DNA from: Euglena gracilis
Lineage: Eukaryota > Euglenida > Euglenophyceae > Euglenales
DNA: 64,000 nt
Direction of reading: 5' to 3'
Assembly (NCBI GenBank): GCA_039621445.1
Contig: CP154956.1
Coordinates: 95,670,406-95,734,405 of the forward strand
A program made the position numbers and the translations under genes. Under the pieces are notes generated by a model, which was not told the origin of the DNA, did no database searches, and was given only the letters and a program-made list of their open reading frames with translations. Below are positions 1 to 10,000 of this stretch, in pieces (within the stretch, counting starts at the first letter, position 1; the number at the start of each line of letters is the position of its first letter).

Positions 1-1452
1 TACACATTCTGCAAACAACCCCCGAGATATAAGGAACAAAAAGCTTGTTTGGGCTCAGCTCACCATCCTCTCTGCAGCACGAAAAGCAAGTGATTGGAGA
101 AGTGTTGTTAATACCTGCAGAAGACGTCCTGTATCATGTTTCCCAATGTTGCACTGCATGCAAAAGCATCTTATGTGCTGTTTGCATGTTATCTGTTGCA
201 CTGGCCAATCTGACAAGACTTCTTGGTGGCAGGAAGTTTGTTAATCTGGAGGGGACAGTGGCTCCCTGGGGGGGTGGAGCGTGGGTACCAGTATGTAAGG
301 GAACTACTGGTACCTTGCAGCACACTACCCACCCGCTTGCCCTAAGGCCGAGATTTGGTAGCCCAGGTTTACCGAAGCTGCGGGACAGTGATATCACACT
401 GGAAAATTTTCCGGTCATGGTGTTGTGCCTGCGAATGAGAAGCGAATTCAGCGCCGGCCATAAACGGGCAAGAAGCCTTAATGCAACCAAGGGGGGGGGG
501 TCAGAATCACCTTTGTTTCCAGCTGTCATCCCCTGCTTGACCATGACCGCCAGATGACTCTGAAATATCCGGCATACAGCGGATGGGGGGTCGGAAAAAA
601 AGACAGCAAGCATTTTGTTCTTCTCCATCTCCGTTGAATCTGTGTCTGAACCAGGGTGGTGTAGTCCATAAAGGAACGGGATTCTTTTTTATCCCCCCCT
701 GTCTGAGCACCACCCTTCTCCAAGCACCCCCTCCCACTTCTTACCCATTCTTTTTTAAAGGTCATCTTCTCGGGGAGGCTTATTTTGTATGCTTTTTTAG
801 AGAAATTTCTCGAAATTTTTGAAATTTTGGAATCTTCTGAAGCCTGATATGGTGAGGTATTGTTGAGTTTTGCACCCGAATGCGTATATGTTAATAATAC
901 GCTGACCACCCCCTGGTTCTTACCCATATTTCGGCAAATTAAGCCCCCCCCACCCCGGTGCTTACCCATCTTTTCCGGTGCTGAGACAAAGGGGGGAAAG
1001 TATCAAGGACCCCCGAGGACCACCTTTTAGGAGATGAGAAGGCCAAAGGCCATTCCAGGGATCGAACGGGGTCAATGATCATTTAAAATGAAAGTCGACA
1101 AACTTTTTTCCGACGCTTTGGATGTATAGACAATGGTGTAAAGGATGCCAGAAGTCACTCCCCCCCCCCCCGAATTTCACCCATTTTTGCCAAAATATGG
1201 CAATTTCCCCTCTATTTCTCCTGCGGATTTTCCCCTGAGGAGGAAATCAGAGGCAAAGTTACCCCCGGGAAATGCCCGAGAACTGTCAGGGTCCTGCCCG
1301 GGAAACTGTCAGGCTCAGTGCCAGCTAACGATCATGATAGGAAGTTGTCAGGGTCCCAGTACTGGCCGACCTGTCAGGTGACAGTTTCCCGAGGGGGGGG
1401 GGTTGGTGATGGCAAGAGGTCAGTGCGGCTCTTTGTTCGTGCGGGCTCCCAG
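1..1452. repeat. Region upstream of the first recognised exon
   Basis: No convincing exon seen. Bases about 430-505 are an interspersed repeat also found at about 12715-12790 (shared core around gccataaac and agaagcctta). About 880-1240 belongs to a family also seen near 35970-36300 and 44470-44800, with a shared run resembling gaacggggtcaat. About 1261-1400 is a palindromic element carrying the gaaactgtca / tgacagtttc motif. Open frames here, including one of 170 codons at 45-557, lie over repeat sequence and show no family resemblance. Confidence 0.5.
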
Positions 1453-1625
1453 GATTGCCCGCCGGCCCTGCCACCGGTGGTGGCGATGCCCCTGGACCCG
1501 TTCCAGGTGCGGGACCTCAACGTGGGCCTCCTCATCGCGGCCGTTGTCCTGTGCGTCGCGATCGCCGCCGCGGCCGCCCTGGCGGCGGAGCACGTGGCCG
1601 GCATCCTCCGCAAGATTGCCGCGGT
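1453..1625 (+). CDS. Gene 1 exon 1: extracellular stub and transmembrane helix
   Basis: Acceptor cccag just before 1453. The frame encodes a Pro-rich stub, then a hydrophobic run starting at VGLLIAAVVLCVAIAAA, followed by a basic helix GILRKIAA. This is what is expected of a single transmembrane segment entering a HAMP-like helix. A donor at 1626 (GT after gcggt) gives phase 2, which joins exon 2 in frame. If that donor is not used the frame runs to a TGA at 1651-1653, so a C-terminal exon of another gene is the alternative. GC content is far higher than in the flanking DNA. The helix is clear; the splice site is inference. Confidence 0.55.
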
Positions 1626-2213
1626 GTGCCGGCCGCCGCAAGAGAGTGACTGACTTGGGCGGGTGAATCCCCCCCCCCCCCGATTGGTCTTTTTAGAAAA
1701 GCTGTAAATGGTGATTAGACATTGATGTCGATAAGTCACCCTCTTTTTTTTAGTTCAGAGAGTGAAATCATGCCTGTTGGACGTGCAACCAGGTTTATGG
1801 ATCCACTCACATATTCGTCATATTGTGTTGTATGTATTTATATTTCGAACGTGTTGTGTGCTACCGCGATTTCTGTGTGATCTGACCACAGCCCTTGCTC
1901 CCCCCAGGAAGCAGCTATTTTTTTTAAAAAAAAACAACAATTTTGTGATCCAAAGGTGGGGGTGAGGGGTGGGTCTGCCCCCTGTCCGAGTGTTTTCATC
2001 TATTTTTGGCACGAAGCACCGAAAATTCGTTTGGACCCAAAGCTGACCCCCAACAGTGGTTTCCCCGCCCACCCTTTAAGTTTGGAGATTCGGGGGAGGG
2101 CGTGATTCCAGAACCCCCAACCTCCCTGGGCCCTAAACAAGCCTCCCTGGTCCCGAAGAAAACTCTGTCCACCGCTATTTTCCCACACCTCTTGCTCAGG
2201 GGCTACAGAGCAG
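1626..2213 (+). other. Intron 1
   Basis: AT-richer sequence with a C-run at about 1669-1680 and A- and T-runs at about 1918-1935. No open reading frame of interest was seen on either strand. Confidence 0.4.
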
Positions 2214-2265
2214 TCAAAAAGTGAACACTTTGGAGCCACTCGATGTGAGCCGGGTGATCCGCGAG
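2214..2265 (+). CDS. Gene 1 exon 2: juxtamembrane (HAMP-like) segment
   Basis: A 52-base exon ending in a consensus donor (gcgag before gtacgc). It reads QKVNTLEPLDVSRVIRE, a short amphipathic segment with the Pro-Leu-Asp pattern often seen entering the second helix of HAMP domains. The acceptor agcag at 2209-2213 joins exon 1 through a split valine codon. The phase-0 end matches the phase-0 start of exon 3. It is short, so the call rests on donor quality and on the fit with its neighbours. Confidence 0.45.
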
Positions 2266-3677
2266 GTACGCGGCCGGGGCGCTGTTCCCTCCCCCATTTT
2301 GAGCCGAAGTGGTCCAACTGTGTGCACTAGGGGTGAGGGCTCCGTTGCTTTTGGCCGTCGGTTGTGGGGCTTGAAACCCCTCCCAATCAAAGTCCCCTCG
2401 CTGTGGGGAATATAGTATATAACATATGAACATATATAAACATATATATATATGTATATATATATATATGTATATATATATCATCTCTATATATGTATAT
2501 ATATATGTCTCTATATATGTATCATATATATATATATAGCTATCTATGTATATATATATGTATATCTCTCATGTCTCCTACATATATATATATATAGATA
2601 TCCCATATATCTATATATATATATCTTCTATCTATAACTATATCTCTTTCTCTCGCTCGTCGGCTTCTATCTCTTCTCTCTCTCGCTCTATCTCTCTCTA
2701 TATCTATATCTATATCTCTTCTCTATATCTCTCTCTCTCTCTCTATCTCCATCTCTCTCTCTCTATTCTTCTATCTCTCTCCTCATCTCTCTCTCTCTCT
2801 ATCCCTCTCTCTATCTATCTATATATATATATATATAATGGCAGCCCAAACGACTGGGCTCCCCCCCCGGGTGGGGCCCAGTCGTTAATCATCCGGGGGT
2901 CAATTTTTTTTTTGGCGTTAGTGATGGAATGGTTAGGTGCGCGACTTAGGGCTTAGGTTTAGGCCCCCCTTGTACCCGAACACCCCTCATAAATTACCAA
3001 TACCGAACCCCCCCCCCCCTACCGCCCCCCCCCCTATGTCCAACGACCCCCCTATGTCCAACGACCACCCCCCCGGTCAGAGGACACCTTTTTGGAGGTT
3101 TGGCAAAAATTTTGGTCCCGGCGCGAAGCGCTGGGCCGAAATTTTTTGTGCCCCAAATCGGTCAAAAATTGGCCAAAATGCCATTTTTGGCACTTTTTGG
3201 ACAAAAATTTGTCAAAATTGCCCAAAATTTTCGGCGCAAAGCGCTGGAAGGGAAAGTTTGACCTTATTTGGGGGGTGGGGTCCCGATTACCCGCCAACAT
3301 TTTTTTTTGACCCCTTGTCCAACGACCACCCCCCCGGTCAGAGGACACCTTTTTGGTCACTACCCTATGTCCAACGACCACCCCCCCGGTCGGAGGACAG
3401 AGGTTACTGGTCGTTGGACATAGGGGGGGGGAGGGTAGGCCTAACCCTAAGCCTAAGTCGCGCACCTAACCCTATTCCATCATTAACGCAAAAAAACTAT
3501 TCTGACCCCCCGGATTAACTACTGGGCCCCCCCCGGGGGGGCCCAGTAGTTTCGGGCTGCCATATATATCTTAAAAAATACATACATACATATATATCTC
3601 TCTTTTATGTGTTGATTAATAATATGTATATAATATGTCACATAATTAGTACATCATAATTTGACATATATCTCATA

Positions 3678-3731
<54 letters not shown>

Positions 3732-3894
3732 CTTATATAATATATAAGCCCATTTGAGGAAGCACACACGATGTTGAGGTCAAGTTTCAGTTGTTGCATT
3801 TCTTTTCCCCAAACCAGCTCTACCTCTCGCTGTGCTGGAATGGAATGCGTGCTCGATGTTTCGACATCGGGGGGGGGGGGGGAGCTCCACACAG
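2266..3894. repeat. Intron 2: TA/TC microsatellites and foldback element
   Basis: From about 2420 to 2640 the sequence is TA-rich simple repeat, and from about 2640 to 2830 TC-rich. A foldback element occupies about 2838-3562. A GT microsatellite covers 3692-3730. A G-run of 14 or more bases lies at about 3868-3882, shortly before the exon 3 acceptor. No coding potential recognised. Confidence 0.7.
2838..3562. repeat. Foldback element with long inverted ends
   Basis: The left end atggcagccc with the following actgggc is mirrored on the right by gcccagtagtt and gggctgccat. Inside, ggttaggtgcgcgacttag on the left is mirrored by ctaagtcgcgcacctaacc on the right. The core carries paired tatgtccaacgacc motifs around a gcgcaaagcgc-type hairpin. 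The same core recurs at about 16128-16580 and 20240-20545. TA repeats on both flanks make target-site duplication unreadable. It is probably a non-autonomous DNA element, possibly nested. Confidence 0.65.
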
Positions 3895-3976
3895 CGCATC
3901 GAGGGAGACCTGGTGGAGGCATACACCGACATGGTGGCGGCACGGCGCAACATGCACACATACATGACGCCCTTGG
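3895..3976 (+). CDS. Gene 1 exon 3: helix linking HAMP-like region to cytoplasmic part
   Basis: The acceptor is acag at 3891-3894 and the donor is a weak GT at 3977. The frame reads RIEGDLVEAYTDMVAARRNM and continues for seven residues. This resembles the helix after HAMP in receptor cyclases, where an acidic stretch is followed by a short basic helix. It starts in phase 0, matching exon 2. It ends in phase 1, which does not fit the best frame of exon 4, so one of these two borders is misplaced, an exon was missed, or a base is wrong. The region upstream is poly-G rather than pyrimidine. Confidence 0.5.
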
Positions 3977-4658
3977 GTTGCCCGACCCGGCCCCCACCTC
4001 GATCCTTCACCGTCCATCCCTTCATCCCTTGAAGGCTTATTATGGAGACCCAAAAGATCTCCCCAATGTCTCCTGTCTGTGACGGCCAAACGGTTATCTC
4101 TATCCATCCGATAGACGAGGAGTGGAAATTCCAAACCCAAATTTTTGTGATAAGTATGGATTCTCTGCAGATTCACTTGGAATCTGTGCCGCAAATGGGG
4201 CAAATGAAAGGGTCAATAACACATTTTTTATCAACACGTCATTATCAGAAACATGTCAGTTGAATCAGGTAGCCGAATTTCCACCTATCCAACCAACTGT
4301 CTCCCCTGAGTATGAATAAAATATTTCTCAACCTATTTTAAATCAATTTCTGAAAAAGCACAGAATCTGAACTCACCACCCAAGCGCAGATGGGAAGGAT
4401 TCTGTGGGTGTATCCCGTTCTGTTCCACATGGTTTGTGAACAGAGTTCTTCGACCCACTTGCCATTTCAAAAAACTGAATTTCCACAGTGCCATTTGCGG
4501 TCCGATCAACAACTTCCGCAATGTCGTCGTACACTAAGTGGTGGAGACAGCAGATACGCGCGGGGATGATCAATCATCCAGAAGCTCAGTTTCAACGCAA
4601 CGGGAGGCCTCTGTCGCGGCAGTGAATCCTACCGGGTTTTGCCCCCCCCCCCCCCCAG
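3977..4658. other. Intron 3, with an unassigned minus-strand open stretch
   Basis: This segment has fewer homopolymer runs than its neighbours. On the minus strand at about 4373-4573 there is a 66-codon open frame with ordinary amino-acid composition (it includes DDIAEVVDRTANGTVEIQFF) but no family I recognise. It could be a relic of an inserted gene. No plus-strand exon was found with good borders. A run of about 16 C ends the intron. Confidence 0.3.
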
Positions 4659-4784
4659 TGGGCCTGGAGGCACGTCAAGCCCCCGACAGACGCCGAGGTC
4701 GAGGCCACCCCGGAGCGCATTCCGCCCCAGGAGTCTGCCCAGTCGGAGTCCAGCACAAGCTCGCTCTCGAGGCGTGCCTTGGGG
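4659..4784 (+). CDS. Gene 1 exon 4: Ser/Glu/Pro-rich linker
   Basis: The acceptor is a C-run followed directly by AG at 4657-4658. The frame is open for 42 codons (WAWRHVKPPTDAEVEA, then Pro/Gln/Ser-rich sequence including ESAQSESSTSSLSRR) and ends at a G-rich GT donor at 4785. Composition and position suggest the end of the juxtamembrane helix followed by a disordered, phosphorylatable linker. It ends in phase 0, matching exon 5. The start does not match exon 3. Confidence 0.55.
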
Positions 4785-5770
4785 GTGGGGGTCGAGAGGG
4801 AGGAGTGATGGAGCAGTCCTCTCGTCCGGCAGCCAGGGGTCGTTCATGGGTTGTGTGGAGGAGGGACAGTTGATCGTTTCAGGCAATTTGTTGTCACAAG
4901 CTGTCAGGGGTGAAGCAGGCAATCAAGCGGAAGTCTGCAACAGAGCATTTCTTAAGGGCCTGGGGGGGGGGGCGTTCGTTTAACTGTCTAAAAAAAGGTT
5001 GGCAGGGGGGGGGGAAAATGCGTTTCGCATTTTTTCGCATTTTTGCGCATTTTTGCGCATTTTTTCAAATTTTCCAAAAATGCGCATTTTTTTGCGCATT
5101 TTTTTTGCGCATTTTTGCGCATTTTTGCGCATTTTTTCCGAGGCCGGGCGAGCGCATTTCCCCCCCCCCCCCTGAGGTTGGATCCGGGGGGGGGTTGAGC
5201 CAGCTGCCAGGCTGGACCTGGCTGGTGCCCAAAACCAAAAAGCACCCGCATCCAACTAGGTTGGATTTTTTCAACAAAATTCTGAGCTACATCCCCCAAG
5301 GCCGCAAAAACACCACCCCCTGGAGCATTCCCCGCACTTTCTGCACTTTCCTTATATTTTCTTGTCTCAAGGACGGGGGGCACCCGCACCCCCCACTCCT
5401 GGACCGCAGGGGGTCCTAACCGCCCCACCTGTCGAGGGCAGAAGGGGGGGGGACACCCCCCACGAGGCAGTCTGGGTGACCCGATTTTCAGCCGGGCGGC
5501 AGGGAAACTTTTACCCCTCAAAAATTAGCCAAAATACCATTTTGGGCATTTTTTGGGTTGCACTCCCCCCCAGAAGAGTGGTATCATGTTTTCTCTTCCA
5601 GCATTTCTTCCGAAGTTTTTTTTTTGGATTTGTTGACAAATGTTTGCAGGTTCCACCCAGGGTTGGTCCGGAGTACCACCCCACCTGTGAAGGGGGGTCC
5701 AACTGGACTGGACTGGACTGGGGGTCCAACCCCCCTCCCCACCACCTGCCCCAATATCGGCCCCGGCAAG
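4785..5770. repeat. Intron 4: gcgcattttt tandem repeat and G/C-run DNA
   Basis: About 5025-5140 is a degenerate tandem array of the decamer tgcgcatttt. It lies beside G-runs at about 5007-5016 and C-runs at about 5160-5172. The open frames that cross it are made of repeated residues and are not credible genes. Confidence 0.6.
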
Positions 5771-5856
5771 ACCCGCCGCGCCCCCTCTTCTTCACGGGGC
5801 ACGTCCGGGCCCGCCGGCCGTCGGCCAACTCCGCCAACGTCGACCGCGGCCCCACG
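5771..5856 (+). CDS. Gene 1 exon 5: Pro/Ser/Thr-rich linker
   Basis: The acceptor is ggcaag and the donor is acg before gtggtc at 5857. In the frame that matches both neighbours (phase 0 in, phase 2 out) it reads TRRAPSSSRGTSGPAGRR followed by a Pro/Thr/Ala stretch, a disordered linker. A second open frame (PPRPLFFTGHVRARRPSANS) is equally free of stops, so the frame was chosen by phase only. GC content is about 75 percent. Confidence 0.4.
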
Positions 5857-7290
5857 GTGGTCCGGCCAGCGGGGCTGCCCCCCCCCCCCACACATCTGTG
5901 TTTGAGACCCAAACCCGGTCCTGCCCCACGGTCGGCCACTGGGGACCCCTCCGGGGCTCAACCTTTTTGACACCCCCACCGCCAACGACTCTGGGGTGAA
6001 TGCATGGGGCACGCTCGTTTCGTGGGGACCTGCCCTTGGGTCCGCACCTGAAGAAAATTCGTTGCCTGAATTCCGGCATGCCAAAATCGGTGCAAAAAAG
6101 CTCGTCACAAGTACTTGCAATTAATGTTGAACTTCTTTGCACCCCCCCCCCCCCAAACATAACTGGCATGGCTGAAAACGTGTTGAATTCCCTATCCAAA
6201 CCCTCGCAGACCCCCTCCAACACGGCACCATGACTGACTTTTTTTTATTGCCTGTGTTCCAACTGCGAAAACAAATGTGCTTTGTGTTCATTCAAAAATA
6301 TAAACACATATTTAAGTTTTCAGGAGGGGGGGGGGCGAAAATGTTGAGTTTTTCCCCCCTGACCCTGCAGCCCCCAGAGAACTTTTTAGCTCCTCCCCAA
6401 AAATAATATTGCCCAAATGAATTTGCGCCCATGCAAAAATAACACAAAACTAATGGTGGATTGATTTCACCACATTTCTTGTATTTTTTTTTTGGCAATT
6501 AAATTTAAAAGAATCACAGTTCAATGCTTCGGTTTATCAGACAACAAAACAATTTGAGTTTTCCTCTTTGTTCTGACCTCTCAATTCCCGAAGAGGTGCA
6601 TCATCTTTCGCGTTGTTCCTTGTGAAGGAAAGGGGGGTAAAAGATTTGGACGGATCATTCTAAGCCTTCCCTGGAGTGGCTGAAGAAAAGTTTGACCTTC
6701 TGGCTGGACCCCCAGGGGGAGGTCCAGTCCCAGCAACCTTTTTTCAGCCCCGGACCCCCCTCCCCCCGTCAACGAGATTTATTTATTTGCAGCCGCCCGA
6801 AGTAACAGTAACAGTAAGTGGACAGCGACGGATTTTTCACTTTTGGAGGTGCAAAAATGGGCCAGAAAAAATGGGTCAGAAATGGGCTAAAATGGGTCAG
6901 AAAACGCCTCTCCAGGGCATTTTTGGCATAATTGACAGTTTTTGGACATTTTTGGAGTTCCGATTTTTTGTTCCCCGGTTCAACCTCGGGTTGGGCCCAG
7001 CTCCAGCCCAGGATCCCTATGAGGTGGGGGGGAGTCATCCAGCAGTCTCTTCGCAGCCAGCCCAATATCTTCAGCCTCTGAGCTGGACCCCCGGGGGGTC
7101 TTTAAGCAACGCCCTGCAGCCTTCTCCATGCAAAGTTATTTAGGCACGCAAAGCTTTGGGGGTTTCCTGCCCCTGCCCTTGTTTCCCAGGGACAGCTACC
7201 CGGTGGGGGGCCCCCTGAGCATTCCTTCAAGGCAGTGGATCCTCTGGGTGCCCAGCAAACATGGCGCCCGGCAGCCTGCTGCCCCCGCAG
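5857..7290. repeat. Intron 5: interspersed repeats
   Basis: About 6660-7115 is a copy of a repeat family also at about 21178-21585 and, in part, at 42400-42770 and 48405-48680. The shared parts are a gacggattttt stretch followed by a 'gcttttggaggtgcaaaaatg'-like core and the end cagcctctgagctggac. C-runs lie at about 5880-5890 and 6140-6154. No gene recognised. Confidence 0.55.
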
Positions 7291-7418
7291 CGCCGCGGAA
7301 CTCCCGAAAACCCCAACCTACTCCGACCTGGATGGGCTGCCAATGGGGTCCATGGCCACCATATCGCTGCGGGGGGCCCCTGACTGGAAGGTGACCTTGA
7401 GGAGGGGCCGATCAGCAG
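7291..7418 (+). CDS. Gene 1 exon 6: start of cyclase-homology domain
   Basis: The acceptor is cccccgcag and the donor is cag before gttggt at 7419. The frame includes TPTYSDLDGLPMGSMATISL and RGAPDWKVTLRRGRSA. MATISLRGAPDW sits where class III cyclases have their first strand and the metal-binding FxDIxGFT-type motif. The conserved Asp is replaced by a neutral or basic residue whichever way I align it. Phases (2 in, 1 out) match exons 5 and 7. Another possible donor, aag before gtgacc at 7391, gives a phase that does not fit exon 7. Confidence 0.6.
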
Positions 7419-7652
7419 GTTGGTCGGGCCGGGGACCAGGATTTTTTTTTAAATTTTGGTGACCGGAGGGGGGTCGGGCCGAGTGGGTACGAGTTTGCAT
7501 TTGTTTTTGGCGTGAAGCTGGAGAAGTCTTTTAAACCCCAAAATTGATACCCCAAAGATGGGTCCCCCCTCCGGGTGGGTGGGTGGGTGAGTGGTTCCGG
7601 ACCCCCTTGTCCTGATACAAAACAAAGTGTCTGCGGGCCCCCCGCCCCTCAG

Positions 7653-7801
7653 CCTCGATGGACACTGCAGCCACGGACCTCGTCCAGCGGGTCGGCACCG
7701 TGCTCATCGCGGAGTTGTACTACAAGCACGTGCCCCTCAGCTGCATGACGGGCGGCCTGCACGCCCTGCAGAGCATCGGCTGGGCCGGCGGGCGGACCAA
7801 G
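7653..7801 (+). CDS. Gene 1 exon 7: cyclase-homology domain, first helix and second strand pair
   Basis: The acceptor is cgcccctcag. The frame contains TAATDLVQRVGTVLIAELYY then KHVPLSCMTGGLHALQSIG. This follows the class III cyclase pattern of a long helix, then a strand with the K-x-x-GD-x-hM motif. Here the second metal Asp is replaced (TGG instead of a GD pair). The best exon end is aag before GC at 7802, a GC donor in phase 0 that matches exon 8; the nearest GT at 7817 gives no in-frame junction. The cyclase assignment comes from the whole exon series, not from this exon alone. Confidence 0.6.
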
Positions 7802-8023
7802 GCTTTTCTTTTTGCGGTTGGCGAACCTGGGGGGGGGGGTATGTTTCCTATCATTTGTCAACTCAAATTGCTGAGAAAGTTGTGTGTATGTTTTAGCTCC
7901 CCGGCCCAAAGAGCGTTGTCATGCTGGTACCCAATGAGAGATAAGAAAGGACGTTGCACACAGGCATTCAGGGCATTACTTATTTGCACACACCCAAATT
8001 TTGTGGGCGGCTCCCAACCAGGG

Positions 8024-8320
8024 TTTTTTTTTGTCTTGGACCCCCCGGGGGAGGGGGGTGGGTGGGTCCGGCCGAGCCCCCCCCCCCTGCCAGGCCCGTC
8101 CGGCCACCCCCCCAGGAGGTCCCCCCGGGGGGGGGGGGGGGGGCTGGGTTGTGTACTTTTCGGTGCCGAAGACGCCGAATTTTTTTGAAAAAGTGCCTTT
8201 TTTTTTAGCATTTTTCGCGATTTTTCGCCATTTTCAGGGAAATGTAAGTGGGTCCCACACAGGGCCCCCCCCAGGGGGTGGGTGGGTGGGTGGACCCCCC
8301 TCCCCCTGGTCTTAAAAAAA
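8024..8320. repeat. Palindromic MITE-like element with C/G runs
   Basis: The left end caggg followed by a T-run and gtcttgg is mirrored by ggtcttaaaaaaacccc on the right. The centre holds a short cggtgccgaagacgccgaa hairpin. Related elements lie at about 36613-36845 and 47806-48040. The flanks gctcccaacc and gcacccaacc agree at 9 of 10 bases and may be a target-site duplication. Confidence 0.5.
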
Positions 8321-8588
8321 CCCCGCACCCAACCCCCAGCCTCAAAGCCTCTACCAGCCTATGGTGCATGGCAATGGTGGCGCCCCCCTGGGTATGGGCA
8401 CCCCCCTGCCCGATGCAGTGCCCCAGCTGGCTCTGCTGCAGCACGCTGTGGAGATTCGAGGCAGTCCTATGAGTTCCAGACTGGTTATTCTATATCAATA
8501 CATAATAAAATATATATACATTAATATTATATATTATATATTATATACAATTAATATTAATTGTATATCTTACAGGGAACATATTCAT

Positions 8589-8794
8589 CAGGCTTCTTTT
8601 TAAGTCACCTGACCCCCCCCCCCCGGGGGGGGGGTCCCGCGCCGGAGGCGCTGGGTATACCTTTTCGGCGAAAATTGCCTTTAACGGGCCTGAGTGTGGG
8701 GGGGGGTGCCCCCCCGGGGGGGGGGGCCCGGCGCCACCCGAGGTGGGTGGGGGGGGACCCCCCCTCCCCCCCGGGGGTCTCAAAAAGAAGCCTG
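8589..8794. mobile_element. hAT-like MITE with perfect 8-bp target-site duplication
   Basis: A 206-bp element. The terminal inverted repeat caggcttcttttt is mirrored by aaaaagaagcctg. It is flanked on both sides by atattcat (8581-8588 and 8795-8802). The interior is G/C-run DNA with an imperfect palindrome and no coding capacity. Known: 8-bp duplications are typical of hAT transposons. Inference: a non-autonomous hAT-type element. Confidence 0.75.
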
Positions 8795-9215
8795 ATATTC
8801 ATAATATATATTTTAAGAATATATAATAATAATATATATATTAAGAATATATATTAATAATATATATTATAAGAATATATATTGATAATATATATTCTGG
8901 CCCATGCCGTATGCCATGCCGAACCTATCCTTGCGGGGTAGCCAAACTTACCTGACTGGGTTAGCCTTGGCATACGGCATGGGAAATAAAAAAGTCTGGA
9001 TCTCATAAATTGCCTCGATTTTCCGCGGCGTCTTGCAGCAGAGATAGCTGGAACACGGGGCAGGCATGCCAGTGTGACACACCCCAGGGGCTGGTGGAAG
9101 CTTTGGGGATGGGGGTTGGGTACCACCCAAAAAATTTGGGTTTGTACAAATAATTAATACCCCTGATGTTTGTATTTTTTGACTCCTAATTCGCATATGT
9201 TACACACATGCACAA

Positions 9216-9328
9216 TATTACACAATGAACATATCCAGCCCAACTCAGAGACAGAAACAGATAAGGTGTGTGTGTGTGTGTATTACACAATGAACATATC
9301 CAGCCCAACTCAGAGACAGAAACAGATA

Positions 9329-9345
<17 letters not shown>
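9216..9345. repeat. 65-bp tandem duplication with GT microsatellite
   Basis: The segment starting tattacacaatgaac and ending in a GT run is present twice in direct tandem, first copy at 9216 and second at 9281. The second GT run is longer and reaches about 9360. It is consistent with recent slippage or unequal exchange. Confidence 0.75.
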
Positions 9346-9361
<16 letters not shown>

Positions 9362-9689
9362 TGTGTGAAAAAGGTGTGTATATATGAAGTCATAAAGACC
9401 TATTGTCATATTTGGGCCTAGGCCCAGGTCGGAGAACACACTTCCAACGCCCTCTAAACAATTTGGGCATTCCTCCGTGACAATGGGTTTGATACCCCAC
9501 CACTGCCAGGAACGTCGGTGATGGATGGACGTTGCCATGTCCATGGATTACGGCAACGTCCAGCGGGTGGGGTCGGTGTGCACGCATTTGTTCTCTTCCA
9601 CTGTGGCACTCATGTGTGGGAGATCATTGACCGTCCTCCTTCTGCCAACAGGTCAAAGGACCACCCCCTTCCGCCTGTTTGCCCCACGG

Positions 9690-9868
9690 GGTACCTACCC
9701 CCCCCCCCCCCCGGGAAACTGTCATGCCCGAGAACCTGTCAGGGTCCCGCCCAGGAAACTGTCAGGGTCCCCGGTACCGGCCAACCTGTCAGTATAGGAA
9801 GTTGTCAGGGTCCCCACTACCGGCCAACCTGCCAGGTGACAGTTTCCCGGGGGGGGGGGTAGGTAGGT
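9690..9868. repeat. Palindromic 'gaaactgtca' element
   Basis: The left end is a C-run followed by gggaaactgtca. The right end is tgacagtttccc followed by a G-run. Internal copies of aactgtcagggtcc and accggccaacctg are tandemly arranged. Related copies lie at about 1261-1400, 14545-14660, 30500-30670, 39900-40030, 40425-40500 and 63740-64000, with a diverged form at about 29075-29190 and 29385-29490. Confidence 0.65.
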
Positions 9869-9901
9869 GTCGAAGCCGCCCGTCAACCCGCCCCCGGCGA
9901 G

Positions 9902-10000
9902 ACCTTTATGCACATGACCATGAACTGCCTGCAGGAGACTCGGGGCACGCTCAGGCCGCACCTGGGGAAGCTTGGCGGGGCGTTCAACCTCCAATTGCGG
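9902..10000 (+). CDS. Gene 1 exon 8: cyclase-homology domain, central helix
   Basis: The acceptor is gcgag (an earlier one at 9874-9875 is possible). The donor is cgg before gtcgga at 10001. The frame begins TFMHMTMNCLQETRGTLRPH and continues LGKLGGAFNLQLR, a helix and turn as found between the GD motif and the third strand of class III cyclases. Phase 0 at both ends matches exons 7 and 9. Reading through the donor gives VGLSWGP, which looks cyclase-like, but the following exons carry a better copy of that strand. Confidence 0.55.

Larger units (their letters stand above)
7802..9901. repeat. Intron 7: hAT-like MITE, palindromes, GT repeat
   Basis: Contains a palindromic element at about 8024-8320, a MITE with an 8-bp duplication at 8589-8794, AT-rich DNA at 8500-8900, a 65-bp tandem duplication at about 9216-9345 ending in a GT microsatellite, and a palindromic element at about 9690-9868 just before exon 8. 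No coding sequence recognised. Confidence 0.65.

Noticed and set aside
45-557. 170-codon open frame at the left edge
   Set aside because: It overlaps an interspersed repeat also present near 12715, has no domain pattern, and the opposite strand is equally open.
4373-4573. Minus-strand 66-codon frame with ordinary composition
   Set aside because: Noted under intron 3; there is no start, splice border or family match to support a gene.
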